64,000 nt of DNA from contig CM055106.1 of NCBI GenBank assembly GCA_029204225.1, forward strand, positions 46,427,180 through 46,491,179, read 5' to 3'. The stretch's first letter is position 1. The number at the start of each line of letters is the position of its first letter. This document shows positions 47,088 through 58,210 of the stretch, one piece after another. This stretch comes from Diphasiastrum complanatum. Lineage: Eukaryota; Streptophyta; Lycopodiopsida; Lycopodiales; Lycopodiaceae. The notes beneath the pieces are model-generated. The model was not told the origin of the DNA. It did no database searches and saw only the letters and a program-made list of their open reading frames with translations. The position numbers were made by a program, and so were the translations under genes.

Positions 47088-47445
47088 TGTTACGAGCTCG
47101 TAACCAGTGCCGAACCCTAGAGAACACAGATAGGTCAGATACCACAGTCAGGGTCGTGTCCAGCGTACATGACCAACAGGGCAAGACAGTGTGAGTAGTG
47201 TGCCCCAGCACGATCCATAGCCATGGCGGGCCTAACACAGCCTAGGGTCCCTGTCAGCAGGATAGGGCCCCCAGTTGGGTCCCGACGTGCAGTCGGCCAC
47301 GTCAGTGCCACGTGGCTGACACTTGGCAGTAGCATGCTACCAGTCCTCACACTGGGCTAGGAGGGGCTTACTCTATATCAGGGAGTAGGCAAGGTTGGGT
47401 GGATCAGTTAGTGTTTGCCCTACTATGGTGTTAGGATCTATTACA
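47088..47445 (+). repeat. chromovirus 3' LTR
   Basis: Partner of 41061-41418, followed by the ATTTC duplication. Confidence 0.95.
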
Positions 47446-47450
47446 ATTTC

Positions 47451-48064
47451 AGATCCTTAAGATCCAATCTACTTGAATGATCTTTGGTTAGAAAGAGAAA
47501 TACACCACCAATTTCACCAATGTAAAAAAATCAGCATCTACACACAATTTGAGATGCAAGTACCAATAAAACTTGAATGAAATGAAAAAGTACTGTTGTT
47601 GTCCGTACAAAATCAGCAAGCTACTGTATTTCACACGTGTGGATCCAAAAATAACAAATATAGATCATTCTACACTTAGAATTGCAAGCAATCACCAAGA
47701 TAGTGCACCAATAGATAGTAGAACCCAAGAGAACCATGTATAAGCATGAAATGAGATAGAAAGAAGATTGCTTTCTCCGCGAGTTACATCTTTTTATAGC
47801 AGGTCCAAACCCTATTTGGCCACTTGGCTTTTCCACCAAAATGCTAACCCTATTAATTTTGGGTCTAGATTCAATGTACCCAACTATTCAAATTTAAATC
47901 TACTCAAACTCGCATTCTAACTTTCTCACACTTTCAAAAAGTGTTTACTCAAATTTAGACTAATGAACTTTGAAAAGTCAACCTCTAAGTCTAAACCAAG
48001 TTTTGGCCTCAATATGCCAAATATGAAAATATAGCAAATGATTAAACTAGTTGAATATTTCACA
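47451..48064 (-). repeat. Copia-E 5' LTR, main part
   Basis: Continues the LTR interrupted at 41060. It is colinear with 36279-36923, with small indels. It ends TTTCACA then ATAGT. Confidence 0.92.
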
Positions 48065-48300
48065 ATAGTCAGAGTGCTATTGCCAGTGCATGGAATCCTA
48101 TGAGGACGAAGCACATCGAGATCCATTATCACTTTTTCGGGAGAGACTTCATGATGACGACATTTTACTTGAGTATTGTCCTACAGAGGATAATATTGCG
48201 GACCCAATTTTGGTCATGTGCTGACTCGTGGGTCCTTAGAGGTCTAATTTGGTTTAGGGACCCTATCTTGACTTTTGGGAGTGCCTTACAGTCAGTAAGT
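48065..48300 (+). pseudogene. Copia-D RNase H tail
   Basis: Resumes the Copia-D frame: SAIASAWNPMRTKHIEIHYH, then a shifted EYCPTEDNIADP. Stops follow. The 3' end and LTR are not identifiable; 48301-48612 shows no feature beyond a CT-rich stretch near 48380-48400. Confidence 0.75.
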
Positions 48301-48618
48301 AGGTAGAGTACATATTGGTTTATTGTGTCACATTTTTCAGTTTGGCAAAACATTGCTCTCCATTGCTCTTGTTGCTGTTTTCTCTCTCCCTCTCTCTTAG
48401 AGTTGGGCGCCCAGCCTCTTCTCTCTTGTTTCTTGTGGAGATCGATTGATAACTAGATCTTGGTGATTTGACTCTTGTTTTCCTACAAGTGTCAGGGTTC
48501 ACTTGCAACCAAAAACAATACATTGTTGTCAGACAGATATTTTGCAACTCTACACATTTTGAAAGCAATTCAATACGTAAAAATATAGCAAGAAACAAGG
48601 GGTAATGATGTGACTTAC

Positions 48619-49213
48619 CTCAAGCATCTGGCCCTCTCCTCGCGTGTGCCTCAACATACGACCGTTGGTGTTCACAAACACCAACTGCCTACACTGATCG
48701 ATGGATAACTTGTTCCTCTTCTGCGTGTGATATAAGGCCCAGGTGCTCCAATTCTGTTCGAAAGCTCCTGCCAAACAGTCCTATACAAGGACTCTCTCTA
48801 CCAATCGTCCCAAGTCAACTGTGCTGCGCCTATGGATGCACCACCATGTCTTCGCCAACTCTGCTCTCCATCGAAAGGAAACTGTAAGCGCTCAAATGTG
48901 AGCAGCTGGCGTGCAGTGTTAGCCAACATCGAACCTGGTGTCAGAAGAAAACACATGGCACATGTAAGTCCCCTCGAATTCACACACTAGCAATGAATAC
49001 ACTATTGCAGTAACATTGCTACGAAGCGATTTCTCACACGTACTTGGTCTGGGCCATACGTGCTCTGTGTATTCTACCCATCTTCGGTGCAGCTCCGGAT
49101 TGTCTCTCTCCTAGGTATAGCGCCACAAGGGGTGCAACATGTGGGCTATGACGTGGATGGGTCGGTGGAAGTAGTCCCATTTGGACTCCCATAATTCTGA
49201 GATCTCATTTTTT
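48619..49213 (-). pseudogene. hAT-family transposase, C-terminal exons
   Basis: Two exon-like blocks on the minus strand. Exon 49044-49213 is bounded by TTGCAG and a GTACGT donor and reads ELWESKWDYFHRPIHVIAHM, then LHPLWRYT, a TAG, ERDNPELHRRW. Exon 48619-48934 is bounded by a pyrimidine-rich CAG and GTAAGT; it contains FDGEQSWRRHGG in one frame and, after a frameshift, FEQNWSTWALYHTQKRNKL then QLVFVNTN. The last part is the hAT dimerisation domain (family pattern ERxWSxxxxIHxKKRNRL). The stop and frameshift suggest a dead copy, although splice sites look intact. No terminal inverted repeats were found. Confidence 0.75.
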
Positions 49214-50631
49214 CTGCAACAGACAAATTACAATAATCATTGCATTGTAGCATAAAAGAAACCATCAAACTTGAGTGAGAAACAACAAACTAGACATTGG
49301 AATTATTTCAGTATGAGCGATAACGGGCGACTAACGTTAGCGTGGGAGTCTATGCAGGCATAAAGGAGTGCAGTGTAGGCCTAAACCACGCCCTTGGTAG
49401 ATGCTTGCACGATGCTCCACGCCTAAACCCTAAAAAACAAGGAATTAGGGCATGTAAATTGAAATTTGTGATACGGATGTAGACGGGCGGCACAGAGATC
49501 ATAGAAGTCTCTACAGACATGTGAAAATGCATTCTAGGCATTGACATCACCTGAATCGGTTGCCCACAAGTCATTTTGTGAAAAAGGCAAAAATACACAA
49601 GCATTTGGAATGTGGTGTTCAAATCTTGCTAGGCCTGCGTAACCTAGCTATGTCTCTTAAGAAGATATCGAGAACGAAGGGCCTGAACCAGAAATCAGAG
49701 AGGAGATAAGGGATACTATACCTCCAACCATGGATATGAATAATGGCAATGAATCCTATGATGGGTCCCACACATGTGAATCCATGTTTCCACATGTGTA
49801 GGCTATTTTAGATAGGTTAGATATCATTCATAGGGTTAGTTAGGTTTGTTTGGTCAATATTCCTAAACTATAGGGCAAATTTCTTGAATATGGAGGTGGT
49901 TGATCTACGTAGCCACCAACTTGGCAAAACTCTAGAGTTAAGTAAGATTGACAAATTAGGGCAGGAATAGTCAATCATCTTCCTTATTACATGCTGAATT
50001 TTCACCTAACTTGAGAGGAAAGGAGTCCTATTGTACATACAATCCATAATTCCCGTAGTGAGGAGATAGAATTTTTGGAGCACATTGGCAATATTGAGGT
50101 TTCTACACATTTGTCTTGAGTTTTTGTGAATGCTTTGGTATCTAAATTTGATTCCACTTAATCTCTGATAATAGGATGTATTGGAGTCCATACCACATAC
50201 ATGTGGGGCTGGAATTCCATGTTTGATCAATGGTTTTAATTGCTCTTGATTGTGGGATCCAATATTGCTTTTCTAGATCAAGATCTTGTGACTAGTTTTG
50301 CAATAGATAAGTGTATCAATCAATCAATCACTCTTGGAGCCTTATGTAAGTTCATTTATGGTCCTTTGTACTATACTTTCAACACACCCTTATCCTTGAT
50401 TTTACCTATGGAATAAGGGAAAATAAAAAGTTTATGTTTTATTTTCATTTGTTCATTTCCTCGTTTTGCTAATCTTGTTGTTTGGTGAATTTATTTTTAT
50501 TCTATGAAAAAAATAATAATAAGGAAAAAGAGCAAATCAAAGTTATTCCTAGAAATGAAGTTTGTTGATGTATGCACTAACCCTTGTTGAAGTGCAGGAA
50601 TCAGATGATCCAAAAGTCGAAATCATTTTCA
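49214..50631. other. upstream of hAT fragment; mostly unassigned
   Basis: 49330-49440 may be a further hAT exon on the minus strand (acceptor TTTTTTAG, then ASTKGVV and AYTALLYACIDSHANV), but the match is weak. From 49640 to 50400 the plus strand reads as broken retroelement-like frames (PEPEIREEIRDTIPP) without a diagnostic motif. Confidence 0.35.
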
Positions 50632-50636
50632 CCCAC

Positions 50637-51290
50637 TGTGAAGGATTTCAGATCATTTAAGATCCAATCCATGTCCCAAATCTTTGGTTACAACAAGGAG
50701 CAAACCAACAATCCTGCCAATGTAGAAAAATCAGCATCTACATACAAAATGAGATGCAAACTCTAAGAGATATTGATCAAACATGAACCAAAACATAAAA
50801 TATGTTTGTTGTCCGTACAATTACAGTACCCTACTGTATTTCACACGTGTGGAACCGAAAATAGCAATAAATGATCATTCTACACACAAGATTGCAAGAT
50901 AACACCAAGATAGTGCACCAATGAGTAGTAGAACCCAAAGAGAACCATGTATAATGATGAAATGAGAGATAGAAGAGAGAAGATGTGTCTCTCCACGAGT
51001 TACATCATTCTATAGAGTTTCCAAACCCTATTTGGCCACTTGGCTTTCCCTCCAAAATGTAAACTCTACTATTTTTGGGTCTAGATTCAATGTACCCAAA
51101 GTTCAAATTTGAATCCCTCTCAAACTCGACTACCAACTTTCCCACACTTTCCAAAAGTGTTTATTGAATGTATTTTAAACTAATATAACTTCAAAAAGTT
51201 TATTTCTAAGTCTAAAATGAGTTTTGGCCTCTTATTGACAATTTACCAAAATGTGACTAAACTAGACTAAACTAGTTGAAATCTCTCACA
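50637..51290 (-). mobile_element. solo LTR of the Copia-E family
   Basis: 654 bp, TGTGAAGGATTTC...TCTCTCACA, colinear with the Copia-E LTRs but more diverged. Exact 5-bp duplication CCCAC at 50632-50636 and 51291-51295. No internal sequence flanks it, so it is an LTR-LTR recombination product. Confidence 0.9.
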
Positions 51291-51510
51291 CCCACCACCA
51301 TTGCACTTGCATCATATAGTCACAGTGCGATTGGACCAATTGATTGCAAGGTTGTTTTAATGCATCCATATCCATACACTTCGCATATATTCTGTGTTGC
51401 ATAGGGCATCATGCATTGTTGTAACATGCATATGTTTGATTGATATAGAAGCAAATGGGGGGTTAGAGAGAGAAAATTGGAAATAGAAACATTGCAGCAT
51501 GGAGGGGAGT

Positions 51511-51543
51511 GACTCCATTGCCCAATGGATAAAGCATTGGAAT
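51511..51543 (+). tRNA. possible 5' half of a tRNA-Arg-like sequence
   Basis: GACTCCATTGCCCAATGGAT followed by AAAGCATTGG resembles the acceptor, D-arm and anticodon 5' strand of a plant tRNA-Arg, including an A-box-like TTGCCCAATGG. The 3' half is absent, replaced by T-rich sequence. It could be a tRNA remnant or the head of a SINE. Not a functional tRNA. Confidence 0.3.
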
Positions 51544-53541
51544 TTTTTTATTAGGACTAGCTAACTAGAAAAGTCAATGAGAAGGCTAGAACTGCACTGT
51601 ATTTGTAAATAGTAGAACTCATAATAATGGTTGTTAAGGCCCAAATTAGACTAATAAAACTCATATTAGAGGCACAAAGGATAACTATAAGTAGAGGAGG
51701 TCATGCTAATTTGGAGGCTATTGTACATTTGTCATTTTTTAGCATTATGTGTGTTTTGAAGCTATTCTTTGAGAGCTATGGCTTTTGCTAATGGTTAGGT
51801 CATGTGCCTACAATCACAAGAGAGCTTGATCATGCTATAGATTAAGGCATTTAATGTATTGAATGATCACTGAAGAAAGATTGGTACCTATTTTTGCCAT
51901 AGTTTTTTTTTATTTATCTAGCTTCTTGATTTTTGGCACATAACACAAAGTTTGCAATGAACACCTAATATTGGTTTGGTGTGTAGTGGACCTATTGAAA
52001 TCATAGCGCAAAACTATGGTAAGATGTCATTGAAAAGCTCTCATCGAGCACTTTTTAATGGCACAAAATTGTCTTAATTGGAGATACAAATATTAAGGTT
52101 TTAAGATTTTTACTGTTGCAAACTAAACTATAGACAAAATGACGTGCTAGCGGATGGCCCCCAATATCGACTTACAGTTTTATTAGGAAAATTTCATTTT
52201 ATATTTTGAAGAGCTACATTATGTAGATTTCAAATCAAAGTGTTTTGATTAGACCACGTGTAAGAAAATCTTGGAATAAAATATATGTACAAAGTTTTGT
52301 AAATTTGGAACTCCTATAATGCAATATAAAATGTGACTAGCTATTTGATATTGCTACGGAGGAAGCTTTGTCATGCATTCAAAAAATTTAAATACATTAT
52401 CACTTGCTAGGGAATGCTTATTGAAGACTAGTATCAATGAATTAGATGATGGTTGATTATTTTGATATCATGTTGTCTAAGTATTATTCTGATGTCTATT
52501 CCTTTCATGATATTATGCTTCAAATTATTTTCGTTAGTCTTGATTTGTCTTGATGTTGTATGATGCCTGTTTTTGGTTTTATAAAGACTAAAAATACTGA
52601 TTTGAAACTGCTAAAAATATTTATATAATTTAAGAGGTGTTGATGGAATTAGAGAGGCTGATCATGATGTTCAAGTTCACCTAGAAATTCTAGAAAAAAA
52701 TTGTAATTGTTCAACTAGGCTAGGCAAAGGATGCTTTTGAGCTCATATGATTGGGTATTTGTAAGACTTCCTTGTGAGTAAATGGATTTAATATTATTAT
52801 TAGTTGCTTAAGGTATTGTTTTTGATGTGGAGCACATGTATACGATAAGCAAGTATAAATATTGTGAGTAGGAATTTTGATGTACTCACAGTCTTGCTAA
52901 TATCCAATCGATGTCGTTGATAGTCTACAAATGTTATATTGCTTTAATATGGTTGGTACATGTTTTGAACAAACATTAACTTGTGTAACATGCACAAACT
53001 TACTCGCAAAATAGCAAGCCCTCTGAAAACCTATGTATTTTCTCCATATGATGTTGATGTTCAATTATAATGGTCTGATTGAATTATTTATTTTTCTCAA
53101 TCATGTTGAACCAAATTTTGTTGTCAAAGCGCATGTTTTTCATATTGGATTTTTGTGATTTAAAAAAAAAAGGTCTTTAAATCACTTGTATTAAGGCAAA
53201 GTAGAAAACTTTTTAGTTGTTACTCTTTTTTGGAATTTTGATCCATTTCCAAATATTCCTTTCTCTCAGCCACTTTTTGTCACATTCACATGAACATAAC
53301 TCCACTCAACACAATGATTATTTAGTGCAACGAAGAGTTTCACACAACTTTAAACACCCACACGTGCTTGCCTTCTAAAGTTTCTCATTTTTTAGATTGA
53401 CTTACTCAACTTCAATTGTGCCATGATTAGCTCTCACTATCCACTAGTTTTTCGCTAACTAAGGGAGAGAAGCTAAGAGGAGCAACAAGAAGCAACCATA
53501 CACACTTCAACAATGCATCAATTATTATTCGATCTTTTTAA
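51544..53541. other. AT-rich non-genic sequence
   Basis: No open frame of note, no repeat pair and no domain-like translation were seen over about 2 kb. Confidence 0.45.
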
Positions 53542-54035
53542 CACGAGTCCTTACAAAATGTGCACAAAAGTGTGCATTTCAAGCACTTAATCAAAAAATC
53601 GTATCTCATAAACTATGATGAATCACATTGAATCCTTTCACATGTGTGTTCTTCATATATACATTTATCAGTTAAAAATTTTGAGACCTTCATTTTGAGC
53701 AACTTGTATGTAAGATATAGTGTGTCAAACATGTGGAGGTATTAAAATTTGGAGTCCTATAGAGATATATACGCGCACCTAAAGTTATCCATGTGAAGTG
53801 CTAAAAAGTGTTGAAAATTGAAGATTTTTGGGGATTGGAATAAATTGTGATCAATCAAGAGAATTTCTTTTTAAGTCTTCTAATAACACAATGAAGAGTC
53901 AAGTCTAATTTCACATACAGTTAAAAGATTGAAATTTCAATCATTTGATGATATGTTATGTCTCGTCAAGTGACCGTGGGTTTTATGCACAGTTTTGTGC
54001 GCACGCACACAAAACTGTGTTGAAAACAACTCGTG
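53542..54035. mobile_element. foldback/MITE-like element flanked by TTAA
   Basis: 494 bp with inverted termini CACGAGTCCTT and (complement of the right end) CACGAGTTGTT, each immediately preceded by TTAA (53538-53541; 54036-54039). Subterminal palindromes occur on both sides: TGTGCACAAAAGTGTGCA near 53560 and a 32-bp hairpin at 53988-54019. TTAA duplications are the hallmark of piggyBac-type elements, but the TIR is short, so this class is tentative. Confidence 0.45.
53988..54019. repeat. 32-bp near-perfect palindrome
   Basis: Arms CACAGTTTTGTGCG and CACACAAAACTGTG surround a four-base centre. Confidence 0.85.
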
Positions 54036-55012
54036 TTAAGGATATAGAGTAGTTTTTTAGAGCATGAAAGTTTTGAAAGTTGACTATTTGGATTGGATTG
54101 ACTCCATGATGTATGCTCCTTGACTATCATGTATTAAGAGTTTAGCAATAGACCACATATCCTACACTATTGTGAATAAGTTTGTAAATTTGCATAAGAG
54201 AGAATTTTTATCTCCATAGATGTACTAGGGTGGCCTCCTACCTAGAATTTGATTGTGGCTTGCTTTTTAGTAGGCAACATAAGAATTGTTATTGTAACAC
54301 ATATTTGCTTGGCATAAAAAAAGTTTATCCAATCTGATGCTCACGGTGGCTAAGGTTTTGACTTATTGGCTTACCAACTAGATTTGAGTCGCCATATGCA
54401 TGTGCAAGGATATTTTGTGTCCTTATGAGAACATTGTTCTTATGGACAAAGTCTGAAGGCAATCTTTCGAGGCATGTTATTATATAAAATGTTGAAGGCC
54501 ATAGTTCAGGCTTGTCGATGCTTGAACAAAAGTTGACGGACACCCTTTAGGGCCTTGTTGATGCTAGGAGAAACTTGATTGCTGCCCTTTGGGGCTATTG
54601 CTAATGTTGGTCCCTTCACCTTGCCTTTTGTGATTAGCAGTCTTGCCCTTCACAACCATTTACGTTGCCCTTCAAGTGTGTTGTACTAGGCCTAGGGAAC
54701 TTGTTTGTAAATAGTTGTAAATGTTGTCCATTCTACTGGTTTTGGGCCTCATACTTACTTCAAATTGACTCTCGAAAAAAATTATTGCTAATTTTTCATA
54801 TTTAAGTTGTTGGAGAAGTCTATAAATGTGTACAAATTTTTTTCAGCTTTAACTTTATCAATAAAGCCTAGACTAGTTTGAGCTCATATTTTTGCATTTG
54901 CTAATAATAAAAAAAGATATGAAAATATTCTCAAAATCAAAGGCTTTTATTAAAGTCATTTGAAATCTACAATGGTCAAACTCAAAGTAAAGGTGAAGGT
55001 CAAAATACATTT
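54036..55012. other. non-genic sequence
   Basis: Nothing recognised. A related GGGCCTTGTTGATGC/GGGGCTATTGCTAATG phrase recurs near 54550-54610. Confidence 0.35.
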
Positions 55013-55430
55013 CCATAATGGGCTCCTCTTATTTTTAGCACCCTGCGCACGCGTTAGGGTGCGCCAGGCAAGGAGGTTTTTTTTTTTCGAAAAAAGAAAA
55101 CTGGTTGCCCTGGTGCCACGTGTCGGGCACCAGGTTTTATCCCATAAGCAAATCTCTGAAATAAACCAGTACCTATATATAACTGAACCCACCTGTTTAC
55201 TCACATGTGTGCACGTGGGTGTGAAGTTGCCCATTGCCACCTGCCCGGTTCCCGGTGCCACTTGGGCCTGCCCGACGCCACCCACCTGGCGCTGGTGTCC
55301 CTGCCCGGCACCACCTGGGCACTGCCTACTCCCTGGTGCCACGGCACCCGCCTGCACCCTTTTGGCCAGCCCCTGGCTGACGCACCCTGACGCGCCAGGG
55401 TGCTACAATTATGTGGAGCCCTCCATAATG
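55013..55430. mobile_element. GC-rich MITE with long imperfect TIRs
   Basis: About 418 bp. The ends CCATAATGGGCTCC... and its complement from CTCCATAATG pair over about 55-60 bp, including TAGCACCCTG near 55036 and CAGGGTGCTA near 55398. The interior is rich in CCTGGTGCC/GGCACCAGG words and much more GC-rich than its surroundings. The flanking duplication is unclear. Open frames on both strands across it are base-composition artefacts. Confidence 0.6.
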
Positions 55431-58210
55431 TGTCTCTACTCAAATTTGACGTGAATCAACTATCTAGATCGAGTTTGGGGACCAACACTACTTAGGGCAT
55501 AATAGTCAACCCTCAAAATAGAAGTTTATCATGGATGGAAATTGAAATCTTGAAAATACATAGGTTTCATGGATGAGATTTTGAATCTACATAACCATAA
55601 AGATGGAATTATCAACACAATTTGAAAATGATTATCTTTTATTTCTTTTAAGATTTTTGTGACACGCATGGTGTAAGACAATGGGTGTTTCTCGGCCTAT
55701 GGTAAGGATATAGTGGCTTGTCCTCTCATTTCATCGCTATAGCAACCATACGAGAGGACTTACCATTATATTCTTACAGTGGGCCTTCAAGCAACCACTA
55801 TCTAGTCAATAGGCTATTCACTTGACCACTTTTTGACAATCACCTTCAAGTATCTTAAATGCCACCCATAATGTGAGAATGGAGCCAACATTTTTTGTTG
55901 TCATCAAAATTTGTGTCCATAGAAGCTATGAAGTTTGATGACTTTTAAAAAAACCAACAACTATTGTCTTTCACTTGAAATGTAAAAGAAGAATCTAGAT
56001 ATTGTGGAATTTACTTTTTATGTATGCGATGATAAATAATTTAAGTATTCACCAAATAAAAAAAATTTGTACTGGCTAGATGTACCTTTTACAAAGCATT
56101 GTACAAAGTTTAGCATTTAATGTGATATAACGTCACAATCTTAAAGCCAAGTGATCTATTTTCTCTTGTATTTGAGTGCTACATTAAAAAATAAAACTTG
56201 CCTTTGACTGAAAAGAGTATCACATCTACTCTAAGTCCCACGTAGTGATCAAGAAGGTTCCAACTTGTGTTCGTTAGAAATACACAAAAAGAGCAAAACA
56301 TGATGGGAACCAAAATGCATAGGCATTATGGAATATAAGGTTTGAGGACCTTGGGCTTTTGGCGTGCTGGTTGAGGCCGTGCCTCCAAGGGCGGAAGGTG
56401 CTTGGGCTAGGACCTTCCACCCCACAAATTTTTTTCTTGTAATTTCTTAAGTTATTACCTTGAGCTTAATGCATTCTACATAGTCTAAAAGCAAAAGTTT
56501 GAAATCTTGTAAATGGTTTACTAAACATAAAACTTATTCGGAAATCCTTCTCAACAGAAGTGCCTCAGAGGGGGACCTTTCCCCTCCCCTCCCACCCCCC
56601 TCCAATTTTTTTTTGTAGTTTCTTAAATTATTTCCATGAGGTTTATGTATGGGAGCATGGATTTCCAATGACCTTTCTATTGTGGAATCTTGTGATAATG
56701 ATGGTGAGGTAGTAAGGTTGTGCCAATTTTATGACAAGATTCCCCAATGGAAAGGTGGAAAGCCTCATTCTCTTACGTAAAGGATGGCCGATGTTACTCA
56801 AAATCACATGTGTGACCTCGATCAAACTTTATGGCAGTCTTTAGGGAAGTCAAAGCACCTTGAAATCTTTATGTATAATGGAAGGCGCCGGATGTAGGAC
56901 ATTATGCTCGATAAGGATTTCCATAATTTTTTAGACAAGATCCCAAGGGGTTGAGCTTAAATTTTTTTGGAAAGCCAAACTGGTCAGAATGTCCTCTGCT
57001 TGACACCTTCCATTGCATAATGGTTACCTTAAACTTTTTTTTGATGTATTTTATGAAATGTAATGAACACTTTGACTTTGACTAACCAGTCTAGAAGTGC
57101 CACATGGCCGCTGTACGCCTGACGCGATGAGTGAAAAGAGTAGCACAAGCATGTGAAAACAAGTACATGAATTTTTTGCTTTTTAAACTTTCCAAAAAAT
57201 GGGCAAAATTGGCAAGAGGTATCCATTACGAATATATTTTGGGATGACTTATTCTTTTGATGTACTCGAATAGTTTTTGCAAAATTTAATCCTCACTATC
57301 CAATAGTGAAAGTTTGAACACTTGGAAGTGGTCTTTTGAGCAGAAAACTTCTTCGAATACAAAATCAATATGAGATTTCTATCATTTTCACGTCGACATT
57401 CTTGAAACTTTCTTGAAAAGGAAGATGATTCCATTTTCAATTGACTCTCCATAAGAGGGAATGGCAGTCAGTAGCCTATACACCATAAGGAAAACTCCTA
57501 TCCTAGGGTGGAGGAACACTACACCGCTACACCTATCCATACAATAGCCCATGGTGGGAGACACTTCAACATGGTGGACACTTGAACATCTTTACAGCCA
57601 AGTCCCATGGCAAACAGGCCTGTAGACCAGGCCCCAGGTGTCCATCAAGACCAACCATATTGAGCGTAGACCAGACTCCAGAGCCTGTGTAGCCTACGCG
57701 GCCACCATCACGACTCCTGTTTGCTTCTGCTTTGGAACACGACTCGCCAGGGCCAGAGACTTTGAGTAAAAAACTACGAGGACTGGCCAGTCCACAGACA
57801 CGACTTGACGCTCTAAAATCTTCCCTGGCTGGGGTGGAGCAGCCTGGAATCTGGATGGCCCTTTGGCAATGTCCTCAAATTCCTGGCAGATTTTTTTAAG
57901 ACAAGTGACACGTGAATTGCAGAAGGGCTGCATAAACAAGTATCAACTTAGATCAAAGTACAAGTAAGACCATGCTTCTTGGGCTACAGTATTCTGTCTG
58001 GACAATTTGACTCAATAAAAATGCTCCCTAAAGGACAACAATATTGAATATAAATGGTACGTATTCTAGAAGCTGGATAGGCTATGCTTCTTCTTGATTT
58101 CATCTACCTTGGGGGAGAAGTTTGACAGCTGATAGGACAGTGGTTCAACCGACCACAATTTCTATAGGCTGTTTAGCAAGTCATGGACCAAAAGCTTACT
58201 GATCTTGTGT
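55431..58210. other. AT-rich non-genic sequence
   Basis: No supported gene. 56400-56470 and 56572-56645 form an imperfect direct repeat (GGACCTT...AATTTTTTT...TTTCTTAA). The open frame on the minus strand at 57694-57939 is unidentified. Confidence 0.4.

Larger units (their letters stand above)
41061..47445 (+). mobile_element. Ty3/Gypsy chromovirus, full length
   Basis: LTRs 41061-41418 and 47088-47445, both exactly 358 bp with about eight substitutions by eye (about 2%). Exact target duplication ATTTC (41056-41060, 47446-47450). PBS at 41420, purine tract AAGGGGGAGGGAG at 47075-47087. Gag-pol order is protease, RT, RNase H, integrase, chromodomain, diagnostic of chromoviruses. It lies 13 bp inside the right LTR of Copia-E and is the youngest layer of the nest. 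Confidence 0.95.
36279..48064 (-). mobile_element. Copia-E, nested in Copia-D and itself split by a Gypsy element
   Basis: Minus-strand Copia with exact 5-bp duplication ATAGT (36274-36278, 48065-48069). The left LTR is 36279-36923 (645 bp). The right LTR is 41048-41060 plus 47451-48064, split by the Gypsy insertion. PBS at 41035-41047; purine tract GAAGAGGGAG (minus) beside the left LTR. RT is missing, so this copy is non-autonomous. Confidence 0.93.
34000..48300 (+). mobile_element. Copia-D, oldest layer of a three-level nest
   Basis: Plus-strand Copia element, 5'-truncated within gag at about 34000 and interrupted at 36278/48065 by Copia-E (36279-48064). Its RNase H reads ...TLILSDS before the insertion and SAIASAWNP...HIEIHYHF after it. 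No LTRs are recognisable; the 3' edge near 48300 is approximate. Middle integrase and the N-terminal half of RT are deleted. Confidence 0.8.

Noticed and set aside
41061-47445. Possible endogenous virus (caulimovirid) because of protease-RT and long pol
   Set aside because: Integrase, chromodomain, LTRs, PBS, purine tract and a 5-bp duplication identify a Gypsy chromovirus; no movement or coat protein.
51511-51543. Functional tRNA gene
   Set aside because: Only the 5' half is present; no anticodon loop closure, T-arm or acceptor 3' strand. Kept only as a low-confidence remnant.
54960-55454. 164-residue plus-strand frame, and overlapping minus-strand frames rich in Pro/Gly/Ala
   Set aside because: They span a GC-rich MITE with long TIRs; open on both strands because of base composition, no domain.
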